Of a DNA stretch of 64,000 bases, positions 26,652 to 35,122 are shown one piece after another. Location of the stretch: positions 162,335 through 226,334 of the forward strand of contig NZ_JAIEUI010000011.1 in NCBI RefSeq assembly GCF_022234545.1. Direction: 5' to 3'. Both the position numbers and the translations under genes were made by a program. Origin of the DNA: Paenibacillus piscarius. GTDB taxonomy: Bacteria; Bacillota; Bacilli; Paenibacillales; Paenibacillaceae. Numbering within the stretch: the first letter of the stretch is position 1; each line of letters opens with the position of its first letter. The notes under the pieces are model-generated. The model saw nothing but the letters and a program-made list of their open reading frames with translations, was not told the origin of the DNA and did no database searches.

Positions 26652-28061
26652 TCAGCGAACCTCGCCTCTGGAAGCAATCAGCTTCTGATACCAGTAGAAG
26701 CTCATCTTGCGGATTCGGCGCAGCTCCTTGAGGTCAAACTCTTCACGGTCCACATAGATGAAGCCGTAGCGTTTGCTGGAACCCTGATGCGTGCTGACCA
26801 GATCGATGGCAGACCAAGGACAGAAGCCGAACACCTCTACCCCATCGGTAAGTGCGAGCTGAATTTGCTCGATATGCTTGCGGAAGAAATCGATGCGGTA
26901 CGCGTCATTGACGGTTCCGTCTTCCTCCAGCTTGTCGAATGCTCCCAGCCCGTTCTCCGTAACAATCAGCGGCAGGTGGTAACGGGAATAAATCTGGCGG
27001 AGCGTTGTTCTGAAGCCAACCGGATCAATCTCCCAGCCGAATTCTGTGGTCTGCAGGTTAGGGTTCACTGAACCCCGGTACGCCCCCGGTTCACCGACAA
27101 TTTCGTGCTGATCGCCGGTGTGGGAGAAGTCGTTGCCGTCATTTTTGCTCTCGCCAACGGTCTGCGAGGTGTAGTAATTGAAGGCGATGAAGTCTGGGTG
27201 GCCTTGCCGGAGGATATCCATATCCCCTTCCTCAATCTTCGGCTCATAGCCCTTCTCCACCAGATAACTCCAGGCAATATGGTTATACCGTCCATAGACC
27301 GCCATATCCAGATAGAGCCAATTACGGATCGCAGCATAGTTATCTGCGGCCAGCACATCCTCAGGCTTGGAGCTAGCCGGATAGATGACACCGATGTTGG
27401 GTGCAGGACCAATTTTCGCATCGGGCAGCATCTGATGGCACAGCACCATAGCCTTCGCCTGCGCAACGAGCATATGGTGGTTCTGCTGGTAGAGCTCTTT
27501 TTGCGGATCGGTCATGTTCTCATTCAAGGTTCCGATCGATCCCGGGTGCAGAATCAGCATATTCTGTTCGTTGATCGTCAGCCACCACTTCACGCGGTCC
27601 CCGTAATGCTCGAAGAGCGTCTTGGCATATTGTTCAAAAGCATCGATTGTCGCCCGGCTGGACCACCCTCCCCGCTGTTCCAGCCCGTAAGGCAAGTCGA
27701 AATGGTACATTGTAACGATAGGCTCAATGCCGTATTTGAGCAGCTCATCGATCAGATTGCTGTAGAATTCAAGCCCCTTCGGATTAACGGCTCCGTCCCC
27801 TTGCGGGTAGATCCGGCTCCAAGCGATGGAGAAGCGGTAGGCCTTGAAGCCCATTTCCGCCATCAGAGCGACATCCTCTTTGTACATATGGTAGTGGTCA
27901 CTGGCGACCTTGAAGTCCGTTACCCCTTCCACATGGTTGGCCAGATCAATGACGGAAGGCCCTTTGCCGTCCTCATCCCAGGCACCCTCCAGCTGATAAG
28001 CCGAAGTGGAGCCCCCCCACAAGAAATTCTCCGGAAAAGCTTTAAGTTGTTTGTGCAGCAT
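26652..28061 (-). CDS. 6-phospho-beta-glucosidase, GH1
   Basis: Hydrolyses phosphorylated beta-glucosides delivered by the PTS into glucose 6-phosphate and aglycone or sugar. 469 residues, normal for GH1. The acid/base Glu165 is in TINEQN, the nucleophile Glu369 in IVTENG, and the family N-terminal signature is FLWGGSTSAYQLEGAW. The phosphate-binding Ser-x-Lys-x-Tyr pattern typical of 6-phospho-glycosidases appears as SSKRYGFIYVD. I chose the ATG at 28061 with GGAGG 8 nt upstream. It is the last gene of the licT-bglP operon. Confidence 0.9.
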   Translation of the reverse strand: MLHKQLKAFPENFLWGGSTSAYQLEGAWDEDGKGPSVIDLANHVEGVTDFKVASDHYHMYKEDVALMAEMGFKAYRFSIAWSRIYPQGDGAVNPKGLEFYSNLIDELLKYGIEPIVTMYHFDLPYGLEQRGGWSSRATIDAFEQYAKTLFEHYGDRVKWWLTINEQNMLILHPGSIGTLNENMTDPQKELYQQNHHMLVAQAKAMVLCHQMLPDAKIGPAPNIGVIYPASSKPEDVLAADNYAAIRNWLYLDMAVYGRYNHIAWSYLVEKGYEPKIEEGDMDILRQGHPDFIAFNYYTSQTVGESKNDGNDFSHTGDQHEIVGEPGAYRGSVNPNLQTTEFGWEIDPVGFRTTLRQIYSRYHLPLIVTENGLGAFDKLEEDGTVNDAYRIDFFRKHIEQIQLALTDGVEVFGFCPWSAIDLVSTHQGSSKRYGFIYVDREEFDLKELRRIRKMSFYWYQKLIASRGEVR

Positions 28062-28085
28062 ACCCAATTCCTCCTCTGTCTTGTA

Positions 28086-29960
28086 TTAATCCACCAATGT
28101 CAAAAGCACTTCGTTCTGCCTAATCTGCTGCTGGTCCGTCTCGAAGACCTCGACCTCTTTGGCCGTTAAGGTTACGATGACCGGCGTAATCGTCTGATAC
28201 CCGGCTGCCCGGATCTGCTCCAGATCGAAACGGATCAGCAGATCGCCCTGGCTCACCCGGTCGCCTTCCTTGACCACTGGTGTGAAGTGCTTGCCTTTCA
28301 GCCCGACGGTATTAATTCCGATATGAATCAACAGCTCTGTTCCGGCTGCTGACGTAATGCCAATCGCATGGCCTGTCGGGAAAATGGAGGTCACCGTCCC
28401 GTCCACAGGAGAGACCGCCTCCCCGATAACCGGATCGATCGCCAGCCCTCTGCCCATGGCCCCGGTGGAGAACGCATCGTCCGGTACGGTGCTAAGCGGG
28501 AAGGCTTCGCCGGTCAGCGGGCTGAAGATCAGTTCCTTCTTCAGGTCCACCGCTGGTGCTGCCGGCTTGTCCGGCTGAATCTGTTCGGTTACAACTACTG
28601 GAGCAGAAGCCTCTAATTTACTCTTGCTCTCATAGCCGAACAGCCAGGTCAGCAGCAGTCCGGCCCCCATGGAGACAACCATCGAGACAATGAAGATCGA
28701 CATCGGCTGCTCCACCGGAATCGAGAAAATATTATGGAACACATACGCCGTATACAGTACACCGAAGTGGCCGTTAATCGCGCCGCCTAGCGCCCCGGCA
28801 ATAATAACGATCGGGATCACCCGCTTGTAGCGGAGAATCAGACCGTATACAATCGGCTCGCTGACCCCGGCCAGCAGACCGGTAATCCCGGAGGAGGCGG
28901 CGATACTCCGCAGGCTGCGGTCTTTCTTGGCCCGCAGGAAGATCCCGAAGGCTACCCCGATCTGGGCGAATACCGCTGCTGAAGCCATCGCTTCAATCGG
29001 GTCGCCGCCGTTCGCAATATTTTGCAGCGTGATTGGGGTGAAGCCCCAGTGGAGTCCAAACACGACCATGAAGGTCATGCCTCCGCCGAGCACGATCCCC
29101 GACAGGATGCCGCTTACGCCAATCAGCCAGGTCACGCCGGAAGCGATCCAGTCGCCGACGCTTGTACCGAACGGACCGAAGGCAATCACCGACAGCGGAA
29201 CCATAATCATCAGGGAGATCATCGGGACCATGAAGATTTGCAGGTCCTTGTGGATGATCTTCTTCAGCAGCTTGTCCAGCAAGGCATAGATGCTGATCGC
29301 AATGAAGATCGGGAAGACACTGGAGGCATAACTGACCATCACCACCGGAATGCCCAGGAAGGAATGTCCGCCATCCCCCTCCAGCATCGCCGTGAAGTTC
29401 GGTTCCATCAGCGCTGCCCCGATGGCTCCTGCTACGTATGGGTTTGCTTTTAACTTGATGCCCAGTGTAATGCCCAGGAAGATCGGCAGGAAGTAGAAGA
29501 CGGCATTGCCGGCCGCAGACAGAATCTTGTAGGCATCACCTGAATCGGACATCCAGCCCAGCAATGTAAGTACTGTTAGCAGCGCCTTCAGCATCCCTGA
29601 TCCGGCCATTACAGGAATCAGCGGCGAGAAGCTCCCGGAGATGACCTCGAATACCTTGGATACCGCCGAGGTTTTCTGCCCGGAATTCTGCGCATCTGTC
29701 GAGTTGTTGGACAGGAAGCTGGTATTCTTGACAATTTCGGCGTAGACATTCGCTACATTGCTGCCAACGACAACCTGGAATTGTCCCCCGCTCTCTACCA
29801 CGGTAATGACGCCCGGATGCTTCTCCAGCGTCTCCCGCTGGGCCTTCTTGTTATCCTTGAGGCTGAATCTCAGCCGGGTGGCACAATGGACAAGATCGTT
29901 GATATTCTGCTCTCCGCCTACGAGACGGATGATGTCTTCCGACATTTTTCGGTTATCCAT
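28086..29960 (-). CDS. bglP: PTS beta-glucoside transporter subunit IIBCA
   Basis: Imports and phosphorylates beta-glucosides. The 624-residue fused protein has EIIB with phospho-Cys26 (HCATRLRF), EIIC with about ten membrane segments (about 100-460), a Pro/Ala/Glu linker, and EIIA with phospho-His546 in LLIHIGINTVGL. All three phosphorelay parts are intact. Preceded by the antiterminator target and terminator, and followed 25 bp later by the phospho-beta-glucosidase gene. Confidence 0.95.
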   Translation of the reverse strand: MDNRKMSEDIIRLVGGEQNINDLVHCATRLRFSLKDNKKAQRETLEKHPGVITVVESGGQFQVVVGSNVANVYAEIVKNTSFLSNNSTDAQNSGQKTSAVSKVFEVISGSFSPLIPVMAGSGMLKALLTVLTLLGWMSDSGDAYKILSAAGNAVFYFLPIFLGITLGIKLKANPYVAGAIGAALMEPNFTAMLEGDGGHSFLGIPVVMVSYASSVFPIFIAISIYALLDKLLKKIIHKDLQIFMVPMISLMIMVPLSVIAFGPFGTSVGDWIASGVTWLIGVSGILSGIVLGGGMTFMVVFGLHWGFTPITLQNIANGGDPIEAMASAAVFAQIGVAFGIFLRAKKDRSLRSIAASSGITGLLAGVSEPIVYGLILRYKRVIPIVIIAGALGGAINGHFGVLYTAYVFHNIFSIPVEQPMSIFIVSMVVSMGAGLLLTWLFGYESKSKLEASAPVVVTEQIQPDKPAAPAVDLKKELIFSPLTGEAFPLSTVPDDAFSTGAMGRGLAIDPVIGEAVSPVDGTVTSIFPTGHAIGITSAAGTELLIHIGINTVGLKGKHFTPVVKEGDRVSQGDLLIRFDLEQIRAAGYQTITPVIVTLTAKEVEVFETDQQQIRQNEVLLTLVD

Positions 29961-29996
29961 ACTGATTCTCCTTTGCTATACTGCCAAAAATGGGCA

Positions 29997-30083
29997 TAAA
30001 AAAAACCTAAACGAAAGCTGCGAGATCACACCGGTGTGATCCACATCTCGTTTAGGTATCGCCTGCTTGAGCAGTAACAATCC
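29997..30083 (-). promoter_or_regulatory. LicT-type RNA antiterminator (RAT) and overlapping terminator
   Basis: On the minus strand, GGATTGTTACTG...AAGCAGGC (30083-30061) matches the RAT consensus bound by LicT/BglG proteins. The terminator is CCTAAACGA...TCGTTTAGG (30056-30006) with an inner GATCACAC/GTGTGATC stem and seven T. The pair lets LicT control read-through into bglP and the glucosidase gene. Confidence 0.93.
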
Positions 30084-30104
30084 TTAGATTTAAGTTGTGA
30101 CTCC

Positions 30105-30133
30105 AATATAGCGGATTAGGTAATCGTTTGCAA
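30105..30133 (-). promoter_or_regulatory. bglP promoter overlapping a cre-like site
   Basis: TTGCAA (30133-30128), 17-bp spacer, TATATT (30110-30105), with start near 30098 just before the RAT. A CcpA-like site TGCAAACGATTACC (30132-30119) overlaps the -35, as expected for glucose repression. It differs from the consensus at two positions. Confidence 0.6.
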
Positions 30134-30152
30134 GCACTTTCTGGCTTCCTTT

Positions 30153-31010
30153 TTAATCCAACGGGTTCATATCTCTTGAAGTGACCCGCTGAATATGGAT
30201 CGTCAGATAGACCTTCTCATCAATGGACATGGCATTCCCGTACGTCTCCTCCAGGTAGCGGTTGATCTTGCCCGTACACGCAAAAGCCTTAGGAAACTTC
30301 ACCTTAATCTGGTCATACAGGAAGTTGTCGCCCGATGCGGACCGCTCCTGTTCCCCGCTGATCATGCGCTGGAGGAAGTACTGGAGATGGGTGAGGAACC
30401 GGGAGTAGTTGAACGAATTCTCGTTAAGCTTGACCTGGTATTCATCCGCCAGAATATTGAAAATATCGCTCATCGCCTTCGTCACCTCGACCGTCCGCTG
30501 CATCTCCTGCCCGTCCTGCCGGGCATTCACGAAGTGCATCGCAATGAAGCTCGCCTCATCCTGGTCCATCTCGATATCAAAATGCTTGCGGATCAGGCTC
30601 AACGCCTGTACACCGATAGCGAACTCCTTGGGATAGAACTTCTTGATCTGCCAGAACAGCGCGTTCTTCAGATTCATCGACTTCCGGTAGCGGGCAATCG
30701 CAAAATGAATATGGTCAATTAACGTGATATAGATATTGTCGTTGAAAATGTCGCCCATCTCCGCCTTGGCGTGGGCTATAATCTCATCGGCCAGCGAGAA
30801 ATATTCAGCAGATGTCTCCCCGATCAGATCAATCAATTTGCGCGGAACCTTCTCGGGCTTGAGCATAAAGGTCTTCTCAATCCGTTCCTCTTCGACCCGC
30901 TGCCCCGCCTTCTTCTTAAACCCTAATCCGTTCCCAATGACAACGTATTCATGTCCGACCTGATCCTCAGCCCGAATCACATTATTATTGAAAATCTGCC
31001 GGATGATCAT
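30153..31010 (-). CDS. licT: BglG-family antiterminator LicT
   Basis: A 285-residue RNA-binding regulator with an N-terminal CAT domain (about 1-57), then PRD1 (about 65-170; DHIHFAIAR) and PRD2 (about 172-280; FIAMHFVNA and a later IHIQR). PRD histidines are phosphorylated by PTS components: PRD1 by the cognate EII without substrate (inhibiting), PRD2 by HPr (activating). It acts on the RAT 70 bp downstream. It has its own sigma-A promoter at 31055-31083. Confidence 0.95.
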   Translation of the reverse strand: MIIRQIFNNNVIRAEDQVGHEYVVIGNGLGFKKKAGQRVEEERIEKTFMLKPEKVPRKLIDLIGETSAEYFSLADEIIAHAKAEMGDIFNDNIYITLIDHIHFAIARYRKSMNLKNALFWQIKKFYPKEFAIGVQALSLIRKHFDIEMDQDEASFIAMHFVNARQDGQEMQRTVEVTKAMSDIFNILADEYQVKLNENSFNYSRFLTHLQYFLQRMISGEQERSASGDNFLYDQIKVKFPKAFACTGKINRYLEETYGNAMSIDEKVYLTIHIQRVTSRDMNPLD

Positions 31011-31054
31011 TGGTGCTTCACCTCTTCTGTATGACTCCCTGAAAATATATCCTA

Positions 31055-31083
31055 AGATAACACAGTGGTGTTAGAAAAGACAA
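31055..31083 (-). promoter_or_regulatory. licT promoter
   Basis: TTGTCT (31083-31078), 17-bp spacer, TTATCT (31060-31055). The spacer contains the small dyad AACACcactGTGTT, whose role is unknown. Confidence 0.6.
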
Positions 31084-31141
31084 GGGGCGGGGGGTTCTGT
31101 TCATTTGGAACGTAATGGTACCGCACGTTTAGTAAGCAAAA

Positions 31142-32023
31142 TCACTGTGGATGATAATCAGAGAATCCCGAAATCAAAACTCTAGTCCCTTTAGTGACGC
31201 TATCCACCTTCCACGTTCCATTCGCGAATATTAACGAGACTGTCCGATCCTCTGCATATTGATCTTCACCCGTAAGACCATTTGCAACAATAACAGATTG
31301 TGAAAATGTGGCAGAATTCTTACTAGTATAAACGGGTAAAGTGGCAGGCGTTTCATACGTACCCGCTGTTTTCAATCCTTTGTTCTGAATAATAGATTTC
31401 ATTAATTTATCCGTGAAGTACGGTTTGAAGGTTGAATTTACATTCTTAATGGAGGATACATTTGAGGCTTGATTTAATTTATCAGACAGGAGCTTCAAAC
31501 GTGCGTCAGAAATTTTGTTCTTTTCCGGGATTTGAATTGACGGGGTCTCCATATGAACAACCAATCCTTTGTTGCCCATTGTTACTGTTGCTTGTTTAGA
31601 CAGTTGGTTCCACGCTACCGTGGCCCCTAACGACTGACTAACAAAACGAAGAGGGACATAAGTTGTTCCATTAATGACTTGTGTTGCAGTATCCAAATCC
31701 ATATATTCCCTCGATGGCTTATCTGGAGCCTCACTCAATGGAGCAGATTCAATAATCACACGTTTAAAATTTGCTGCAAGCCATATCGTCGAATTCCCGT
31801 TTTTGATTTTAACAACTTTATCTGTTTGAAACCATTCCAAGCTTGCGCCAAGATTTTCGGAGACAGCACGTAAGGGAATTAATACTCGGCCGTTGTTTAA
31901 CTGACCATTGTTAATTGTTGTAGATGTTCGTGCCTCTGCAACATAGCTAGACCCAGTTGTTACAGGTAGCATAAGAACTGCTGATGAAAGCAATGCAATC
32001 GTCGCAATCGTCCATTTTTTCAT
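31142..32023 (-). CDS. Secreted protein with copper-amine-oxidase-like stalk domain
   Basis: 293 residues. A signal peptide (about 1-30, KKWTIATIALLSSAVLMLP) precedes an N-terminal stalk domain (PF07833-like) with its two hallmarks: VLIPLRAVSENLGASLEW and TYVPLRFVSQSLGATVAWN (about 45-150). The C-terminal half is an unrecognised domain of about 130 residues. The stalk domain is a wall- or polymer-associated module very common in Paenibacillus. Start chosen at 32023 with GGAGG 7 nt upstream. It is convergent with nothing; the next unit upstream has its own terminator. Confidence 0.75.
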   Translation of the reverse strand: MKKWTIATIALLSSAVLMLPVTTGSSYVAEARTSTTINNGQLNNGRVLIPLRAVSENLGASLEWFQTDKVVKIKNGNSTIWLAANFKRVIIESAPLSEAPDKPSREYMDLDTATQVINGTTYVPLRFVSQSLGATVAWNQLSKQATVTMGNKGLVVHMETPSIQIPEKNKISDARLKLLSDKLNQASNVSSIKNVNSTFKPYFTDKLMKSIIQNKGLKTAGTYETPATLPVYTSKNSATFSQSVIVANGLTGEDQYAEDRTVSLIFANGTWKVDSVTKGTRVLISGFSDYHPQ

Positions 32024-32097
32024 AATATTTCCTCCTCTTAAATCATTCACCACAAACTACTCTCACGCATCTGATTTCTCTATGAAAATAGAATAAC

Positions 32098-32154
32098 AAA
32101 AACTCCCCATACAGCAACAGGCATAATTATCTCACCTGTCTACCATATGGGGAG
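32098..32154 (-). terminator. Nested-hairpin terminator of the VOC gene (copy 1 of a pair)
   Basis: Minus strand CTCCCCATA/TATGGGGAG outer stem, ACAGG/CCTGT inner stem, then five T. It shares CAGGTGAGA, CCTGTT and TATGGGGAGTTTTTG with the terminator at 34382-34437. Confidence 0.8.
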
Positions 32155-32192
32155 CAAATCAATACAGAAACACTGTCTTCTTGTGGTGCGGA

Positions 32193-32561
32193 TTAGCCTT
32201 TACTATGAAGAGTGATCAGGTAACCGTCCGGATCGGCGAAGGTAAAGGTACGTCCGAAGGGGCCGTCGATGGGGGCGGATGTAATTTTCACGCCCGCTGC
32301 TGCGAGTTTATCATGAATGTCTTGCGTATCCGGGGCATAGAGCCATAGCGCAACACCAAGTCCAGGCTGAGTTCCCTTACTGAGTTCGACTCCCGGCATG
32401 AGGTCACGAAGTGCAAAGGCAATAGGCTTGGTGTCAAAAACCACCGCATGAGGCGGACCCGCCTGTGAACGGACGAGCCCAAGATAGTGTTGATAAAATT
32501 CAGCAGAGCCTTCCAGATCGCTGACCTGAAGTGAGATGAAATCGGGTCCAATGACTGACAT
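32193..32561 (-). CDS. VOC-family (glyoxalase/bleomycin-resistance-like) protein
   Basis: 122 residues, a single VOC module: ISLQVSDLEGSAEFYQHYLGL at the start and FTFADPDGYLITLHS at the end, with a central Pro/Gly-rich loop. The family binds a metal and acts on, or sequesters, small molecules. Start chosen at 32561 with AGGAGG 7 nt upstream. It lies directly after the TipAS-type MerR gene, behind an inverted repeat that could be an operator, so a role in resistance controlled by that regulator is plausible but unproven. Confidence 0.8.
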   Translation of the reverse strand: MSVIGPDFISLQVSDLEGSAEFYQHYLGLVRSQAGPPHAVVFDTKPIAFALRDLMPGVELSKGTQPGLGVALWLYAPDTQDIHDKLAAAGVKITSAPIDGPFGRTFTFADPDGYLITLHSKG

Positions 32562-32594
32562 AATATAGCCTCCTAATATTCGCGTTTGTTGTTT

Positions 32595-32634
32595 AACGTT
32601 GTCCTTAGTATACTTCCCCCTTCCTGACAACGTT
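32595..32634 (-). promoter_or_regulatory. Inverted repeat upstream of the VOC gene, possible operator
   Basis: AACGTTGTC (32595-32603) and GACAACGTT (32626-32634) are perfect 9-bp arms flanking a -10-like TATACT (minus strand 32612-32607). The upstream arm touches the stop codon of the MerR-family gene. Confidence 0.45.
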
Positions 32635-33406
32635 ATGTCAGTAGCGTTCTATTAAGATCCGTTAGCCCCCTGATGTTATACATAATCGCACTATACAGGA
32701 AATCTGCTGTCCCCTCTTTAAATTGATTGAAATAGCTGTTGAACCGGACATCGTATTTATAATTATGGGCTATACAAGCAAGCAGCTCCGCATCACATGG
32801 CATGAATTGCATTAGAATGCTTTTCCATTCCTCAATCAGCTGCTGGACTTCAGCGGAGGAAGGTTCCTGACTGGAACAAGCCACAATGCGCTTGAATATT
32901 TCTTCAAAACCGGAAAAGCACCTCTCTTGATCCTCTGCCGACATGTTGGCCATCGCTTCGTCATAGGCTTGGTAGGCCTCTGTTTCACCGTAAATGAACT
33001 CAGCCTCATTCGCATACTGCTCCTTCAAGGGCAGGATCGAAGAATGGTCGAAAATACGCAGAGTACTGACATCATTCCCTGACACATATTCATCCAGAGC
33101 CGTCATGATATTTTCCAGCCTTTGTTTTTTTGTGAATAAGGTTTGCCTGTGTTTCTGCAATACTTGTTTCTGTTCTTCCCGGGTCAGCTTTATAATGTCC
33201 GCAATTTCTTTCAGGGAAAAATCCATTTCCTTCAAGATCAGGATCGTTTGCAGTTTCTCCAGGCTGCTGCGTTCATATAAGCGATACCCTTTGTCCGAGA
33301 GCTGTGCCGGTTTAAATAAACCGATTTTATCGTAGAAATGCAGCGACCGGGCCGTAATGCCCGTAATCCGGACTATATCTTTAACCGCTAATAATGGTTT
33401 CTTCAT
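32633..33406 (-). CDS. MerR-family regulator with TipAS antibiotic-recognition domain
   Basis: 257 residues. The winged-helix HTH_MerR domain occupies 1-75 (VKDIVRITGITARSLHFYDKIGL...GYRLYE), a coiled-coil dimerisation helix about 76-110, and a C-terminal TipAS-like domain about 140-250 (EAYQAYDEAM...). TipAL-type regulators bind thiopeptide-like or other small ligands and untwist 19-bp-spaced promoters. Such a promoter stands in front of this two-gene operon (34342-34372), suggesting autoregulation. It overlaps the upstream DUF2268 gene by 26 bp. Confidence 0.88.
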   Translation of the reverse strand: MKKPLLAVKDIVRITGITARSLHFYDKIGLFKPAQLSDKGYRLYERSSLEKLQTILILKEMDFSLKEIADIIKLTREEQKQVLQKHRQTLFTKKQRLENIMTALDEYVSGNDVSTLRIFDHSSILPLKEQYANEAEFIYGETEAYQAYDEAMANMSAEDQERCFSGFEEIFKRIVACSSQEPSSAEVQQLIEEWKSILMQFMPCDAELLACIAHNYKYDVRFNSYFNQFKEGTADFLYSAIMYNIRGLTDLNRTLLT

Positions 33407-34307
33407 CCCAGAATCCCTTTGCTTCTTCCAGTATTTGTGCAGCAGGCGTGATGGTCGCCTCCCAAATCGTCTTGCCGGTTGCTCTCAAGTAATACTTGAT
33501 TAAATGATACCCGCATGCATAACCGGCACTGTAGGGCATATTGACCGGCTGAAAGTTCTGAAGCTCTGCCAGCTCATCACCGTAAAGATACGGGGCAAAT
33601 TGATGAAATCCGGTTAATTGCAATTTCCCGCGGAGCACGGGCTTAATACGTCTGTTAAGAGTTTCACTATCGGTTCTCGTTACCCAAGGCCCCAGCAATT
33701 CTTCGCCAAACAGGGAGGTAGCATAATTCTCCGCTAACCCTTCACTTACAATAAGCTCACCCAGATCAACCGTATGGTCCCACTGAATGTATTGATAACG
33801 GACATTATGATTGCATTCATGCGCTAGCGCTGCTTTTATCCGGGAAAGGGTATTCTGATTGGGCAATAGCGTAATCCAGATAAAACCGGGAATGCCCCCA
33901 AAGCCGCTGTAACCTTCGTTTATAGTCAACGCACGACTCCCTGGATCTCCCAGTTGGATGGTGAATAAATAATCCGATACAGGAAGACTTATTCCATGTT
34001 CAATAAATTGACCGAGGCTTGTGGTTACTGCTTGCTCACACTCAGACCAGAACGAATCCGAAGAGATCCATTCTACCTCAGGTAAAATGTTTGGAGTCAT
34101 CTGATCAGGTGCCCGGTTCATCATACTATTAAACGTAATCACGTCGAACCCATTCGCTTCCTCCGCTCTAAAAGGAATCTGTTGGATTTGCCATTGTTTC
34201 ATAAAAGGAGCCAACATTTCGTTTCGGAATAACTCCAGCTTGTCCTCCGGCGGAGCTTGAATCACCTGCTGATAAATGTGGTCTGAACGTAGTGCTGTTA
34301 TATTCAT
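33381..34307 (-). CDS. DUF2268-type putative zinc metallopeptidase
   Basis: 308 residues. The region ALAHECNHNVRYQ near residue 165 gives an H-E-x-x-H zinc motif (HECNH), and a downstream acidic VSEGLAENYA supplies the likely third ligand (gluzincin pattern). No signal peptide is seen. It is the first gene of a MerR-controlled operon. The substrate is unknown. Confidence 0.78.
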   Translation of the reverse strand: MNITALRSDHIYQQVIQAPPEDKLELFRNEMLAPFMKQWQIQQIPFRAEEANGFDVITFNSMMNRAPDQMTPNILPEVEWISSDSFWSECEQAVTTSLGQFIEHGISLPVSDYLFTIQLGDPGSRALTINEGYSGFGGIPGFIWITLLPNQNTLSRIKAALAHECNHNVRYQYIQWDHTVDLGELIVSEGLAENYATSLFGEELLGPWVTRTDSETLNRRIKPVLRGKLQLTGFHQFAPYLYGDELAELQNFQPVNMPYSAGYACGYHLIKYYLRATGKTIWEATITPAAQILEEAKGFWDEETIISG

Positions 34308-34341
34308 CTAATTCACTTCCAGTCTTCTGTTCTTACCGTGA

Positions 34342-34372
34342 ATTATGCACTATGACGCAACGTCATAGTCAA
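34342..34372 (-). promoter_or_regulatory. MerR-type promoter with 19-bp spacer and perfect dyad
   Basis: TTGACT (34372-34367), a 19-bp spacer, CATAAT (34347-34342). The spacer region carries the perfect dyad ACTATGACG-TTG-CGTCATAGT. An over-long spacer with a central dyad is the signature of MerR-activated promoters. It drives DUF2268-merR. Confidence 0.85.
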
Positions 34373-34381
34373 GTACATAGC

Positions 34382-34437
34382 AAAAACTCCCCATACCGTG
34401 AACAGGTTAACCTCTCACCTGCCTGTCGTACGGGGAG
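34382..34437 (-). terminator. Nested-hairpin terminator of the CPT-like gene (copy 2 of a pair)
   Basis: Minus strand CTCCCCGTAC/GTATGGGGAG outer stem with a G-T pair, an inner CAGGT/ACCTG-type stem, then five T. It lies only 9 bp before the -35 of the MerR-type promoter. Confidence 0.8.
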
Positions 34438-34473
34438 CATCCACTTATAGAAGCCTGTTGTTTATGCCATTAA

Positions 34474-35055
34474 CTAAGCTCTCTTGCGCAACTTCTTAAA
34501 TGCCGTATATTCCTGATTGGACTTAATATAGTTAAGGATTTGTTCAGCGCATTCCGCCGGAGTCAGCTCTTTCGTGTTCACTTCGAGGTCATATTCATCA
34601 AAACTATAGACGCTGTCGAACTGCGCATCCGCCAGTCCAATCTGCCGGTCGCCTCTGGCCTGCTCTCTTCGGATGAGCTCTTCCCGCGAGCACAGGACAC
34701 CAACAAATAACGTAGTCCGATCAGCAAAATGATCCCAAAACTCATTAAATCTCTTATCGTTGTCGAATACGGTATCCACGATGACATTGAAGCCCATTTC
34801 CGCTAACAGCTTAATCGTTGAATAGTACACGGAGACTATGGAGTCATCCAGTATTTGCGAGACCACCTGATGGTCGATTTCGCGTACTGGCTCATCCGGG
34901 AATTTATGATTAATGAAATCATTGTAATTCATGAAAAAATCATCAATCGACACATGGTAGAACGGAATCTCTTTCTGCTTTACAACCTCAGCCGAGATGG
35001 ACGTCTTCCCGGAGCTTGAGGTTCCATTTAGAACAAGCAACATCCCTTTATCCAA
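34474..35055 (-). CDS. Chloramphenicol phosphotransferase-like P-loop kinase
   Basis: 193 residues. The P-loop GTSSSGKTS (11-19) and overall pattern (HVSIDDFF after strand 2, NVIVDTVFD, and a SREELIRREQARGDR arginine lid) fit the CPT/AAA-like kinase family. Some members inactivate chloramphenicol; others have unknown substrates, so resistance should not be assumed. The start is a TTG, 7 nt after GGAGG. Confidence 0.78.
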   Translation of the reverse strand: MDKGMLLVLNGTSSSGKTSISAEVVKQKEIPFYHVSIDDFFMNYNDFINHKFPDEPVREIDHQVVSQILDDSIVSVYYSTIKLLAEMGFNVIVDTVFDNDKRFNEFWDHFADRTTLFVGVLCSREELIRREQARGDRQIGLADAQFDSVYSFDEYDLEVNTKELTPAECAEQILNYIKSNQEYTAFKKLRKRA

Positions 35056-35122
35056 TTCGTTCCCTCCTATTCATCCACCCATTATAAACCATAGGCAATA
35101 GAGGAAGGAACTCTCCACTTTA

